This document shows positions 1 to 9,725 of a DNA stretch of 64,000 nucleotides, in pieces. The stretch spans positions 56,724,593 to 56,788,592 of the forward strand of contig NC_057923.1 in the NCBI RefSeq assembly GCF_018873765.1, read 5' to 3'. Each line of letters starts with the position of its first letter. Positions within the stretch are counted from its first letter, which is position 1. The DNA is from Telopea speciosissima. Taxonomy: Eukaryota > Streptophyta > Magnoliopsida > Proteales > Proteaceae. Below the pieces are notes generated by a model. The model was not told the DNA's origin and did not search any database. It was given only the letters and a program-made list of their open reading frames with translations. The translations under genes and the position numbers were made by a program.

Positions 1-180
1 TCATTTGAGTCGTTGGAAAGCTCTTTTCTACTTTCTAATGGTTATTAAAATTAAAAACCCATTTCACCAAAAAAAAATAAATTAAAAACCCATTTAATTA
101 AAAGTGAATTGCAAAAATTATTTTGAATATGGATTCCATGAGTAAAAATGAAATCTTTGATAACATATTAAGTAAATTGA

Positions 181-370
181 GGGTGAGAGAAGGCTCCCTG
201 GGCCTCTAGAGCCTACACGCTTGCACCAGCTAATGGAAGCACACATGCAATCATTGATCTAGATGGAATTTCTACCTTTTCATGGGGGTAGGACGGTATT
301 TTTCCATGAAACAAGACAATACCGTGTCTAGGTGCAGTGGCTAAACGGCCAGGTAGCACTCTTTTTTACC
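181..370. mobile_element. MITE, Mutator-like (family D), 190 bp
   Basis: The element is flanked by a perfect 9-bp direct repeat GTAAATTGA at 172-180 and 371-379. Its ends start GGGTGAGAGAAGGCTCCCTGG and, read from the other side, GGTAAAAAAGAGTGCTACCT, which are imperfect inverted repeats. It has no coding capacity. A 9-bp duplication is typical of Mutator-superfamily transposition. A diverged copy of its interior occurs in reverse orientation near 8.2-8.75 kb. Confidence 0.8.
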
Positions 371-379
371 GTAAATTGA

Positions 380-659
380 TTATGAAACATAGACCAATTT
401 CAAGATTGTTTGAATAATTTTGGCCAAGTCATCCATACCAAGGCATTTTGGTAATATACTAGATCATCCTCCTTAAGTTCCTTGAAATGATTCTGATTTC
501 ATATGAGATTACGTAATACCTCTAAAACTATAAAATGAGCCACACCCATTTATCATGGATGTGCAAGTATTGATGTGATAAAATGAGGTGTTTATAATAA
601 TATAATAATTTATACTAAAATAATATTTCAGGTTGTGGTTCATTTGTACAACTTGGATA
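380..659. other. AT-rich intergenic DNA, nothing recognised
   Basis: No gene, repeat unit or RNA gene is evident. The stretch leads into the LINE 3' fragment. Confidence 0.5.
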
Positions 660-885
660 TATCTTCTCGTTGTTTCTTAGCAGGCTGTGCATCTTTTTTC
701 TTATTTCCATCTTTCATCCGTCATCTTTCATTTGTTTTTTTATTTTTTATTTTTCAGTCTCTTTTTCCATTTCTTCATTTTTCCTTTTTCTGTTCAAGCT
801 TTATTCTTTTTTTTATTCATCCATGTAACCGACCCCATTAAGTTGGGATAAAACTGACTTTGTTGTTGTTCTTGTTGTAATTGAC
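660..885 (+). mobile_element. RTE-type LINE, 3' end only
   Basis: The segment ends with CCGACCCCATTAAGTTGGGA followed by a TTG-rich tail. The same 3' end closes the longer RTE LINE at about 18.44-18.51 kb in this window. Upstream of the tail it also shares the GGCTGTGC region with that copy. It is a 5'-truncated insertion that retains only 3' untranslated sequence; the 68-codon ORF across it is not a gene. Confidence 0.75.
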
Positions 886-944
886 CAAAGGATGATGATG
901 TATACCTATCTACCCTTACAATGAAAATCCTTGCACATGTGAGA

Positions 945-1121
945 GGAAAATTATCACCTCCAGTTTGCTGACCGGCCCAGTCCCCCAGTTCCTCTAATAG
1001 GGGGATGGTGGATCCCACCCGGGCAGGGTGTTTGGGCATGGGTAGAGAGGTCATTTCAGCCCCCTTTGTTAGAGGAACTGGGGAACTGGGCCGGTCAGCA
1101 AACTGGAGGTGATAAAGATCC
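945..1121. mobile_element. Foldback MITE, Mutator-like (family C), 177 bp
   Basis: A perfect 9-bp duplication CATGTGAGA lies at 936-944 and 1122-1130. The termini are GGAAAATTATCACCTCC and GGAGGTGATAAAGATCC. The inverted arms extend about 50 bp each (CAGTTTGCTGACCGGCCCAG and its complement), so the element can fold into a long hairpin. A relative lies at 26859-26994. Confidence 0.88.
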
Positions 1122-1203
1122 CATGTGAGAAGGGTTTCTTCTAGGGGAGAAGGTTCGCTATTATTTGTACTTGAGTGGATTTTAGATGTTTAATTAATTA
1201 TAA

Positions 1204-1369
1204 GGGATGATGTTTTTTGCTTGGGAGTGCACGGGAGCACAGGCTGCACCCAGACACATGGGGTGGGATGGATGCGTCATTTCGGTGAATCGAGGGGTGG
1301 GCCAATCCTTTTTCCCACCCCTATATGTCTGGGCACATCTTGCACCCCCAGTGTAGAAAACATTTTCCC
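1204..1369. mobile_element. MITE, Mutator-like (family A), 166 bp
   Basis: A perfect 9-bp duplication TAATTATAA lies at 1195-1203 and 1370-1378. The element starts GGGATGATG and ends ACATTTTCCC. The interior holds the inverted pair CCCAGACACATGG and TATGTCTGGGC, which recurs in the copies at 3703-3836 and 48965-49102. Confidence 0.85.
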
Positions 1370-1378
1370 TAATTATAA

Positions 1379-2160
1379 ATTGATGTTTAACGTGAATTCA
1401 TGTCACACAAGCAAAATGATTCAGGTCCTTTGACTATGCATGTAAGAGATCCCAAGTTCTTCAAGCCCCACTAACAACATTTTATTCACCCAAAAAAAGG
1501 GGAGAAAAACATACATTCATTGGATAAAAAAACAAAAGGTTATACCGAAATATATAGAATTTCTTGTACAAAGAATTCTTAACTAATAGTAGAATTTTAA
1601 ATCACACTCTTCTAGAAAAGCTAACTTTGATTTAAATTCAAAAACACTCAATTAAATTAAAAAGAGAGAGGATAGATAAATATTATGAAATAAAACACAA
1701 CAATTCAAGTGTTCTACAAAAGGGTATCATTTCTTAATAAGGGACTGGATTTGTATTTTATGATTTTGGGAACTGCTTGTTCTATTTCCAGGTGCCATTA
1801 GAGTTGCAGAGAGCTCTCAAGAGAGGGAATGTGAAGATAGTGAAGTAAGTGAACTTGGAAAATTTGCTCGATTGGGGAATTTCGTATCCTTGCCGTTGAG
1901 CGGGTTGTTGTTTCATCCGAATCTCAAATGAGTTTGTTTCACTGATCTGGGGCAAACAATTAAGAGCCGCACAATCGTTTTTGTGGACTTGTCACTTTCT
2001 AAAGGAAGCACTGTCATGCACTGTCAGATCTAAAAATTTGAGAGGATTTTTATCCCAAATACCCAAGGTCTATACTTAACTTTTCCAATCATTTATGAGG
2101 GAGAGAATTTTCCACTTTGCCTTCGAATTTTTTTGGTTGACGTGCTTGACTTGATTTCCA
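1379..2160. other. Intergenic DNA, no gene recognised
   Basis: AT-rich sequence without a supported ORF. The part at about 1790-1960 has more balanced composition but gives no recognisable protein on either strand. Confidence 0.45.
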
Positions 2161-2315
2161 AAAGAATAAAGGATGTACCCAGTGCACAAGACTCCCACCA
2201 CTATGGAGTTTGGGGAGGATCATAATGTACGCAATCTTACCCTTGCTTTCACAGAGAGGCTGTTTCTTCACTCAAACCCGTGACCGCTTGATCACAATAG
2301 AGCAACCTTATTGTT
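2161..2315 (-). mobile_element. Au-type tRNA-derived SINE
   Basis: On the minus strand the segment reads AACAATAAGGTTGCTC, a pol III B-box-like stretch with GGTCACGGGTTTGA, then the conserved body ending near CACTGGGTACATCC. It aligns along its length with the copy at 37625-37784. The family resembles the plant Au SINE as I remember it. The target duplication is not clear here; only a short AAAAGA is seen on both sides. Confidence 0.75.
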
Positions 2316-2381
2316 AAAAGACCGAAGTAAGAATCCTCCAATGTATTCAAAAGACCGAAGGTGAGAATCCTCCAATGTATT
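2316..2381. repeat. Two 33-bp tandem units
   Basis: Two copies of a unit starting AAAAGACCGAAG and ending CCTCCAATGTATT follow each other at 2316-2348 and 2349-2381 with two or three mismatches. The array abuts the 5' end of the SINE. Confidence 0.8.
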
Positions 2382-2845
2382 GCACCACTTACATAGGCCA
2401 CCACACATGCCAAGATATGCTCATGAAGGCCCCCAAATTTTTCATGGATGGCATTCCTATACAGGATTTTCTACTGAGCTTTGAATCAAACCCTTCAACC
2501 AAACCAAAGCAGCTTCCCTTCTACTCATCCATCTCCTCTATCAAACAAGAACACAAGGAGGAAGAAGAAGCCTTTATTATAGATCCAAAGACCCATCATA
2601 ACGACCAATCATCCTTGGAATATTTCCAATGGTCAGATCTACCATCAGTTAATGAGTCATCTAGACCAACATCATTAGCATTGTTGCCTTCAACTCCAGA
2701 GTCAGAGAATTATTCGGAGATGTTTCAGGCAGGTATTCATGTACCACCACCACCAGCTCTCACACATCGAAGAGTTGCAATGGCAGTTTCAGTTCCTCTT
2801 TTCCATTGGAGCCGATATGACGACCTGGGAAGTATCATCCCTTGA
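2375..2845 (+). CDS. Unidentified 156-codon ORF, possible gene remnant
   Basis: I do not recognise this protein. From Met-17 the composition looks more like a real coding sequence than the other intergenic ORFs: it is Ser/Pro-rich with an acidic patch (KEEEE around residue 66) and patches such as FQWSDLP and LLPSTPESE, the kind of low-complexity text seen in plant transcription-factor tails. There is no DNA-binding domain in any frame nearby, so it would be a fragment. Near the end the reading passes into an overlapping frame (2739-2966), which may mark a frameshift or a splice junction. It could equally be a chance ORF in decayed DNA. Confidence 0.25.
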   Translation: MYCTTYIGHHTCQDMLMKAPKFFMDGIPIQDFLLSFESNPSTKPKQLPFYSSISSIKQEHKEEEEAFIIDPKTHHNDQSSLEYFQWSDLPSVNESSRPTSLALLPSTPESENYSEMFQAGIHVPPPPALTHRRVAMAVSVPLFHWSRYDDLGSIIP

Positions 2846-2966
2846 AGTATTAAAGGTATCTAGAGATGAGGGTAATATTATCTTTTTATTGTATTTCTAC
2901 TACCGTCAACCAATATGGGTACGATTGATAGAATCTTTAATTATTACGGGAGACGATTGTTATTAG

Positions 2967-3440
2967 TTAATATGCAACGGAGGGGAGTGTTATTGTAAGA
3001 AAGTACAAGGGAGGAGAGTGTAATTTACTCTTAATTTTACGATTGTGAGAAGTGATAAGTATCGTTTATTTTAATTTTTCTTGTTTGAAAATTATGAACT
3101 CAGTTTATAGGTTCCTCCGACTAGACGAGAAGGGTATTTCGTGATCTTCAACAATAGAGGGTAGTAGATAATGTTAATATTCACTCTTTTCATAATTCAA
3201 TCATAGCATTAAATCATCGGGATGAAGAGATTCTCTCTTCATCTACAATGAAGAAAAATTAAATCCTATAATTGATGGGATAAAGAACGTCACTTGGGCG
3301 CGCATCGCATGTTGCCCTTTCACCTAAAAACAGGCGCATGTGAAATGATCATCACACCCTTGATCATTTTTGTCATTTTAAGGATCAATTAATTTCTTTT
3401 TATATAAGAAAACACAAATAGTACAGAAGTATGAAGGGTT
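2967..3440. other. Intergenic DNA, nothing recognised
   Basis: AT-rich sequence between the unidentified ORF and the foldback element. No supported gene or repeat boundary. Confidence 0.45.
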
Positions 3441-3449
3441 TCTTTAGGA

Positions 3450-3658
3450 GGAAAATTATTCTCTCCAATTCCCTAAAGCTCGGCAGTGCGGCAGTGCTAG
3501 GTGGAGATGCCGACACATGGTAGCTTGGATATCCAACAGTCTGAACTCATTGACTACGTTGAGCTCAGACCGTTGGATGTCCGAACTGCCACATATCGGC
3601 ATCTCTACATAGCACTGCCGCACTGCCGAGTTTTAGGAATTGGAGGGGATAATAATCC
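3450..3658. mobile_element. Foldback MITE, long hairpin, 209 bp
   Basis: The arms are each about 100 bp and meet near 3554. The left arm holds CTCGGCAGTGCGGCAGTGCT and the right arm its complement, with scattered mismatches. The flanks TCTTTAGGA (3441-3449) and TCTTTTGGA (3659-3667) match at 8 of 9 bases, fitting an aged 9-bp duplication. The GGAAAATTAT end resembles family C. Confidence 0.82.
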
Positions 3659-3702
3659 TCTTTTGGAAACCCAACAGAACTTGGGTTTTGAAATTAAATT
3701 TG

Positions 3703-3836
3703 GGGCTGATATTCATTGTGCTGCAGTATAGCCAGCACCCAGACATATGGACTTACCATTCAGGGGGCAGGGTGATCATTTCACCCATCTCATATGTCTG
3801 GGCGCATCCTGGCACAGAAAACAATAACATTCTCCC
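3703..3836. mobile_element. MITE, Mutator-like (family A), 134 bp
   Basis: A perfect 9-bp duplication TTAAATTTG lies at 3694-3702 and 3837-3845. The element begins GGGCTGATATTC and ends ACATTCTCCC, with internal CCCAGACATATGG and CATATGTCTGGGC in inverted orientation. It is a relative of 1204-1369. Confidence 0.85.
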
Positions 3837-3845
3837 TTAAATTTG

Positions 3846-4950
3846 AATTCAAAATTCAAAGGTCCACACGGAGTACTAGGAAATATGTACCGTTCTTCAA
3901 TTGTTATCTGTGTCGTTTATTTCTTGGAAAAAAGTCTGAGGTGACAGCATGGGCTATGCCAACATCTCTCTCTCCTCTTTGCAGTTATTTACAAATCGTA
4001 TCTCCTGGTTTGACTCCCCAACACTGCAAGCTCAAAAAACCTTCGCCTTTTTGGGAGAAAAGTTCTAAAAAATTCTCTGTGGAGGAGTATCACCATGAAA
4101 TGATCACCCTACCCTTATAAAAGGAAAAAATCATACCCCCATTATGCTAATGTCCATATTCTCATTTGCCCTCGTGCATGCACAAGGCTCACGTTCTCCT
4201 ATAGAGAATGTTAGCCTCCATTTTTTTTCACAAATGTTCTCTATCTTTATTTGGGAAGGCTTTTCCTATTATGTAGCAAAGGTTATGCAGGCATGTGAGA
4301 GCCAATGAGTACCTCTTATTGGTCCAATAAATAGATAACACAGAGGTCATTTCATGGGGGAGGGGGAAGAGAGATAGAGAGAAGAGGTGTTAACATAGCG
4401 TATACTCACCGGATAGGAAACATTCTCTCTTTTATTTTTAAAGTGAATGAAATGACGTACACATTGCCAATGGACAATGGTACATGCCGTCTCACATTTT
4501 CTCTCCTCCACGTGGGCGGCGTATAGATTCCTCTTTTTTTTTTTTATTTGGACAACCTTTATGTGTATCATATCACAAAAGAAATTATATAAATATACTA
4601 TTTGTACTTATACATAATTTTAAAAATACTATATTGTTATAAATATGCAAGTATGTTTAATACCAATAAATTACAGAACATCCAGACATGTGATTCAATT
4701 GAATTTGTACTCTCATAGCTATTTTATTGTGAGAGACATTCTTAAGTAATTGTCAATTTAAATACCGGGATTCTATTATTTTGCACCATAAAACTAAATT
4801 GATTCATTGAAATTCTGCTAAGGGAAAGGTAATCTGAGCAAATGGTATAAAGGAGTGCACCAATAAAATGTGATGAATGGAATTGTATGTAGGAGGACAA
4901 AAAGATCATTTCATGTGAAAATGAAAAAATAGACACAGAGATGCCTGCCT
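3846..4950. other. Intergenic DNA with MITE-like remnants
   Basis: Stretches at about 4090-4220 and 4280-4440 carry the phrases ATGAAATGATCACCCTACCC and GTCATTTCATGGGGGAGGGG, which resemble interiors of the local MITEs (compare 5600-5700 and 49500-49610). I cannot fix ends or target duplications, and no gene is supported. Confidence 0.45.
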
Positions 4951-4958
4951 CTAGTCCC

Positions 4959-5211
4959 CATGGTTTGAGGTATTGGATTGGATCGGCCGATTTTGGTTGG
5001 ATCGGATCGATATCGGCTGAGACCGATCTCGATATCGATCCAATCTAACGGTATGGATAGGGGTAAAAATCTAAAAAAAATCCAGATTTTTTAATAAAAA
5101 AAACAGGGACAAGAGTGCCATATTTGCCCGAGTTTGAACGATCCCGATCTGTATTGGCCGATCCAATTCCAATCCGATCCAATTCAACTGATACCAAGAT
5201 TACGAACCATG
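4959..5211. mobile_element. hAT-type MITE, 253 bp
   Basis: A perfect 8-bp duplication CTAGTCCC lies at 4951-4958 and 5212-5219. The termini are CATGGTTTGAGG and CGTAATCTTGGT...AACCATG, inverted and imperfect. The inside is rich in GGATCGGATCGATATCGG motifs. Eight-bp duplications are characteristic of hAT transposition. Confidence 0.85.
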
Positions 5212-5219
5212 CTAGTCCC

Positions 5220-6077
5220 TGGTGACTCATAACATTTTCCCTTTTGTTAATTATATGTCCCTTGCATGTGATTGAAATTGATGGTTATAGTGACAACCAT
5301 ACCTAGAGGGGGAGTGAGAGCTACTTGTAGAATTTGTGAAAGGGGACCTCACGACTCATAGAAATCAGTAAAGACCACAATAATGAAGTGTGGGTCCCAC
5401 ACCCTATGGAGGGTTCAGATTTGTCCCCACCCATCCCAATGTGGGTAGGAGATCTGAACTCAATTATGAGCTTCTAGACTTCAACAACCATGGAATACCC
5501 AATTACTCAAGTTGAAATTAAATTTGACTACATAACACTGCCTAGTTAGTGTCTATATTTTGAAGGGAAAAAAAAGGGAATTAAAAAGAACCCCAAAAAG
5601 CAGTGTGAAATGACCATCCTCTCCCCATGAAAGGTGAAAATCTCACCTTTGTTGATGCTTTTGTGCATGTTCCCATTGGTCTTTGTGTTAGCGTAGGGGT
5701 CATGTTACCTTCCAAAGAACCATTTTTCAAAAAAATCTGATTCTTTCATGATATAAATAGGTTAAATCGACCTATAACCCAAGTAAAATTCTATCCATTA
5801 AAAGGAAGAAAATTGAAGTTTTTTTTGTAATGAGCTCCAACATCTCCTATATCATACTTTTCAGTTTAGATTCAAGTTTCACCTCTTTTGTTTCAGGTAG
5901 ATGAGGTGACCTGAGCTCACTACGAATAGTATGAGTGGAAGGATCCTTTAATGTTGATTAATGCTCTATGTTGTGCTAATGCATTTGAAAGGAAAGAAGA
6001 CAAAAATCATGTATCAGGTTTGGCTTATAAATGCATGGATATGGTGGTATTAGCCTCTCACTTTTTATATATAAATT
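5220..6077. other. Intergenic DNA, repeat fragments only
   Basis: Around 5390-5460 GTGGGTCCCACACCCTATGG and a second half resemble 49300-49390, and 5590-5700 resembles 49500-49610, so dispersed repeats are present. No boundary or gene is supported. Confidence 0.4.
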
Positions 6078-6234
6078 GAGCAAGAGATCTCTATTTGGTC
6101 ACATGGTCTCTACACAAGCATCTGGGCCAATGAAGGAGCACGTCTAGGTATCTACATAGCAGGGGGCAAAGGGTCATTTCACGGTGCCCCGTGAGAGGGT
6201 GTAGGAAACACCACCAAGTAGAGATCTTTTTCTC
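6078..6234. mobile_element. MITE, Mutator-like (family B), 157 bp
   Basis: The termini GAGCAAGAGATCTCTATTTG and CCAAGTAGAGATCTTTTTCTC are inverted repeats. The flanks ATATAAATT and ATACAAAATT agree apart from one substitution and one indel, suggesting a worn 9-bp duplication. A better-preserved copy lies in the opposite orientation at 40997-41151. Confidence 0.75.
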
Positions 6235-6639
6235 ATACAAAATTTATGAGACATTTTAAAAGCATTTGTAGAACTTGGTGAAGAAAAAATTGTCTTTACT
6301 TGAGATCCTCACCTTAATGTGAGCCAAGTGCATTTAGGTCAAAATTTGAGAGGACAATGACACAACAAAATTTGTCTTCTATCGCTCATATCTTCTTACA
6401 TGCTATCCCTCTGTTATTTCTACCTCGTCTTTATCCAATGATGTAGACAATTGGAGATTTTTCTTTTTCTTTTTTTTGGTGCAAAAAAACGATTCATTAT
6501 GCCGAAACAAGAAGGGTGACAATTGGAGATGTTCAATCTCTAAAGATGGTAGATTTTCTACAAGATTAGTAGTCGAATTTATCCACTCTACTTTGAGGCC
6601 ATCCATACAATCTAGAAACTCTTGTTGGTGATACTTTCT

Positions 6640-7400
6640 TTGAAAAGTTTCTATTCACCTAAAATTTTAAATGTTTTTTTGGCGTGTTTTATATGCAGGA
6701 ATCCCAATCAAAGCGACTCTTTCAAAATGAATCCAGATCGATTCCCATTGTGTGTTTTGTGGATCTTGTGTCGAATCCATTTGACATATCTTTCTTTCAT
6801 GTGATTAGTTTAAACATATTTGGGTGGCAGGCCCTTTGAGATTGAGAACGAAGTATCTCTCCCACTCCTCTCTGGATCGACTTTGCATCTCTTTCTTCTT
6901 TCATAAACAATTTGATAAGATTTCAATTAGATGGTTTTTTTCGGTTTTTATTATAACATGTTATTTCATTTGGCACCTTAGAAATAAGGTGATCCATGAC
7001 TCTGTTAAACTTGATCCTATATCGGACTATCGGTCCTTAAGAATATTGAAACTTGGTTAAAAGATTTGAATATTCTACCCCCTTCCCCATCTATTCATTA
7101 TGATGTTCTTACCTCTGATAGGTGTGGAAGTTCTTTATTATTTTGCTTGGAATTATTGCTTATATAACACCATCCTATTATGATTTGCGTACGGACAATT
7201 AATTCTTCCTTGAAGAGATCAAGATGAATGTATACTATTATGTTGGAAAGACATCTACTTTTAATAGCTGCAAGTTATTTGGAGACTAACCATTTTTTGG
7301 AACCAGAGCTATTTGGACTTGCACACGGACTCGCCCAATCTTCACAAAAAGGCTATAAGATCAAGGAAATTTGATGTTGCAACAAGGAACTTCTTGGTAT
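6640..7400 (+). mobile_element. L1-type LINE fragment, zinc-binding/C-terminal region
   Basis: Reading across 6826-7060 gives a segment ending with a block like IRWFFSVFIITCYFIWHLRN, which matches the region after the reverse transcriptase of plant L1 LINEs (zf-RVT, typically ending in WxxWxxRN). The frame is broken by stops on both sides. The edges of the remnant are estimates. Confidence 0.55.
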
Positions 7401-7960
7401 AATTCTGTCTCCAATTACTAAAGGAGTATGGCCTTGGAGTCTAATCCCTCTTTTGATGAAAGTGATGGAGTCAAATTTAGGCATACCCATCACCACCACC
7501 AAGAATATTAATATTTTGGAGTTCACTAATTTTATAAAATGACATGCGATTGAATATAAACACTTTCTTTTATTATAATATGACAGGCATTGTAGAAACA
7601 CTTTCTTCCTTTTTCATTTAATATCAACCTTTTTCTTCTTTCATTAAAAATAAAAAAGGTAAAGTCTCACGTAGCCTCATCCCAAAAGGTTAACCAACAT
7701 GTATAAATCTATTGTAGCCCAGGTAAACCTCAAACAGAGGAACATTAGCTGTTCCAAACTTTGCCCCAGTTATAGGTATGGTTTAAGCAGTTCTCTTTCC
7801 ATGGATGAAGGGAAATTCGATTCTAAAATTTTCTTAGAATAGTGTAATTTTAATTTATCCATCTCCTATCTTATCTGGTTCTCTGTGCCAAAAGATCCTA
7901 ACTGACATGTTTATATTAGAAATGTGAATGGTGTCCCTCCTATATTATGTGAAATTATTA
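7401..7960. other. Intergenic DNA, nothing recognised
   Basis: AT-rich sequence with no gene. It may include decayed LINE sequence continuing from the previous feature. Confidence 0.35.
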
Positions 7961-7974
7961 AAATAAAATTTAAA

Positions 7975-8152
7975 TGGAGAAGTGTTCTTTGCCCGGAAGC
8001 GTGGCTCCTATGTCTATGTGAGACCCAATCAACGCTTCCCCTTTGGTTCAATCTATATGGGGACAGAGAAGTCATTTTACAGAGGAGAGGAGGAGAGAAC
8101 AAACAAAAGGGTGCAAGCATGAGAGCCACGCTCTGAAGAGGAACTTTATCCC
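7975..8152. mobile_element. Probable MITE with imperfect inverted ends
   Basis: GAAGTGTTC...GCGTGGCTCC near the left and GAGAGCCACGCTCTGAAGAG near the right are imperfect inverted repeats around a GTCATTTTACAG core like those of the other local MITEs. A convincing target duplication was not found. Confidence 0.45.
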
Positions 8153-8192
8153 ATTATAAATTTACATGCTTTTTATTTTATGGGAAAATAAC

Positions 8193-8760
8193 GTTACCTG
8201 GTCACGTGACCCGTGTGGCTCCTGTGCCTAGACACAACATCACACGAAAGTACCGTGCTACCCCAATGGAAAGACGAAAATCTTGCTCAAGGTGATGCTT
8301 GCACATGCATTCTCATTGGCTAACGCGTGTGGGTTTTCAATTTTTGGTTTTGTTTTTTGCAAATAGGAATTTTATTGCAAAGGGGGGCAAGAGGAACACC
8401 CAACATCCTTAGAGCAAAGCTCAAGGAGTGAGGGAAAGGAAATTGGCCAAGTAATCTGACTTGCCACAGACATAGCCTTTCGAGCTAGAGAGTGCGCTAC
8501 AAGGTTAGCATCTCTAGAAACATGTGAGAAAATACAAGTAATAAACTTAGAACTAAGGGCATGGATATCGTGGAGGATGCTGCGGAGCGAGATCAGAGGC
8601 AAGCGAAAAGGGTCTCCAAGGAGGGAGATTAGCTCCAGGTTGTCTGATTCTATAATGACCCGAGTAAAGTTACCCCTTCTCATTGCCCAGTGCACGTACA
8701 GGCTCTAGAGGCCTAGGCATCGAATGGTACGCTGTCAAGGTGCTCAGCTCTCTTTTTATG
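8193..8760. mobile_element. Family D MITE copy split by a LINE insertion
   Basis: Read on the minus strand, 8193-8340 follows the interior of the 181-370 element (the ACCGTGTCTAGGTGCA and CACATGCA regions), and 8700-8725 resumes with its GGCCTCTAGAGCC block. Between the two parts sits the LINE fragment. The outer ends are uncertain. Confidence 0.5.
8342..8698 (-). mobile_element. L1 LINE 3' end with RNase H domain
   Basis: On the minus strand 8695-8372 encodes a ribonuclease-H-like (RVT_3) domain. It has IIESDNLELI with the catalytic-type Asp, then FSHVSRDANLVAHSLARKA, the usual ending of plant LINE RNase H. It is followed by AATAAA (about 8373) and an A-rich tail (GCAAAAAACAAAACC) near 8350. 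It is severely 5'-truncated and lies inside a MITE. Confidence 0.8.
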
Positions 8761-9221
8761 GAAAAGACCTATTAGCCCTCCTGTGTTCAGACCTGTGATT
8801 GGTGTATACCATTACCTTACCGAAAACTGACAGCATACCCAACTTTCTCCCTTTATTTATGTATTTGATTTGATTTTGAAATGAGGATTTTTAGGATTTA
8901 GACAAAACGCGCCTTGCCCTATACCCCACATACTGCCTTCCCTAGATGCAATTCCTCCAACTTTATTGACCTAATCCAACCCAATAACCAGGTTCACAAG
9001 TCGACTTGATCTGTAGAATTTAACCCATTACCCTAATTTTTCTTGCCTATATCTATCTATCTATTAATAATGAAGAGGAAGAAAGTGACATTTTCTTGCA
9101 CCCAAAAAAAAATTAAAATGTAGAAGATCGAATGAAAAGGATTTGATCTTACCATGGCCCAGCTCCAAAAGACTCAACCACCACCTTAAAATAATTAAAT
9201 TGTGAGTTTCTTATGAAATCC
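8761..9221. other. Intergenic DNA upstream of GINT1
   Basis: No gene or bounded repeat was found. A short ATCT repeat lies near 9050. Confidence 0.4.
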
Positions 9222-9257
9222 AATTCCAAATTCCAAATTCCAAATTCCAAATTCCAA
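9222..9257. repeat. Tandem 7-mer AATTCCA, about 5 copies
   Basis: AATTCCA is repeated head to tail about five times. It sits about 470 bp upstream of the GINT1 start codon, in the promoter or upstream region. Confidence 0.9.
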
Positions 9258-9725
9258 TCTTCGTCTTTAAGCAAATTTGACTGCAAGTGGTGGGATCTTA
9301 AACAAATTACAAATTGAATAAACCCACAATCTAGAAAGCTCAAAGAGAAAGAGACAGAAAGAGCTAAGAAACTTCCCGGATTTTCATATTCTTGAATCCT
9401 CCTCAGATGACACGGCAGAAACGTTTTACCCCTGAACGAGTGCAATGTGGAAAACTAGAAGTAGTGACCCACTTTGTTGTTGTTGTTCGTGTGTCGTGCA
9501 GGAAAAGTTAGAGGGAGACTGACTCTCAGAGAGAACCGAAAACAAAAGGTGGTAACCGGGGGAAGAACTAATTCCATCTCAGAAACTATTCCTGCATTTG
9601 GAAGCGTTTCCTCTCAAATGCTGATATTACAGTTTGTTTTCCTTTTGTCGAGAAGACCCTTTGATGATGTGGGTTCACGTTCCTGAGATCGCTTTGTTGA
9701 AGGTACATATAGTTGGATTGTTGTT

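Noticed and set aside
2161-2315. Possible tRNA gene on the minus strand
   Set aside because: The B-box-like motif belongs to a tRNA-derived SINE; no cloverleaf with acceptor stem can be formed, and the same 150-bp body recurs at 37.6 kb.
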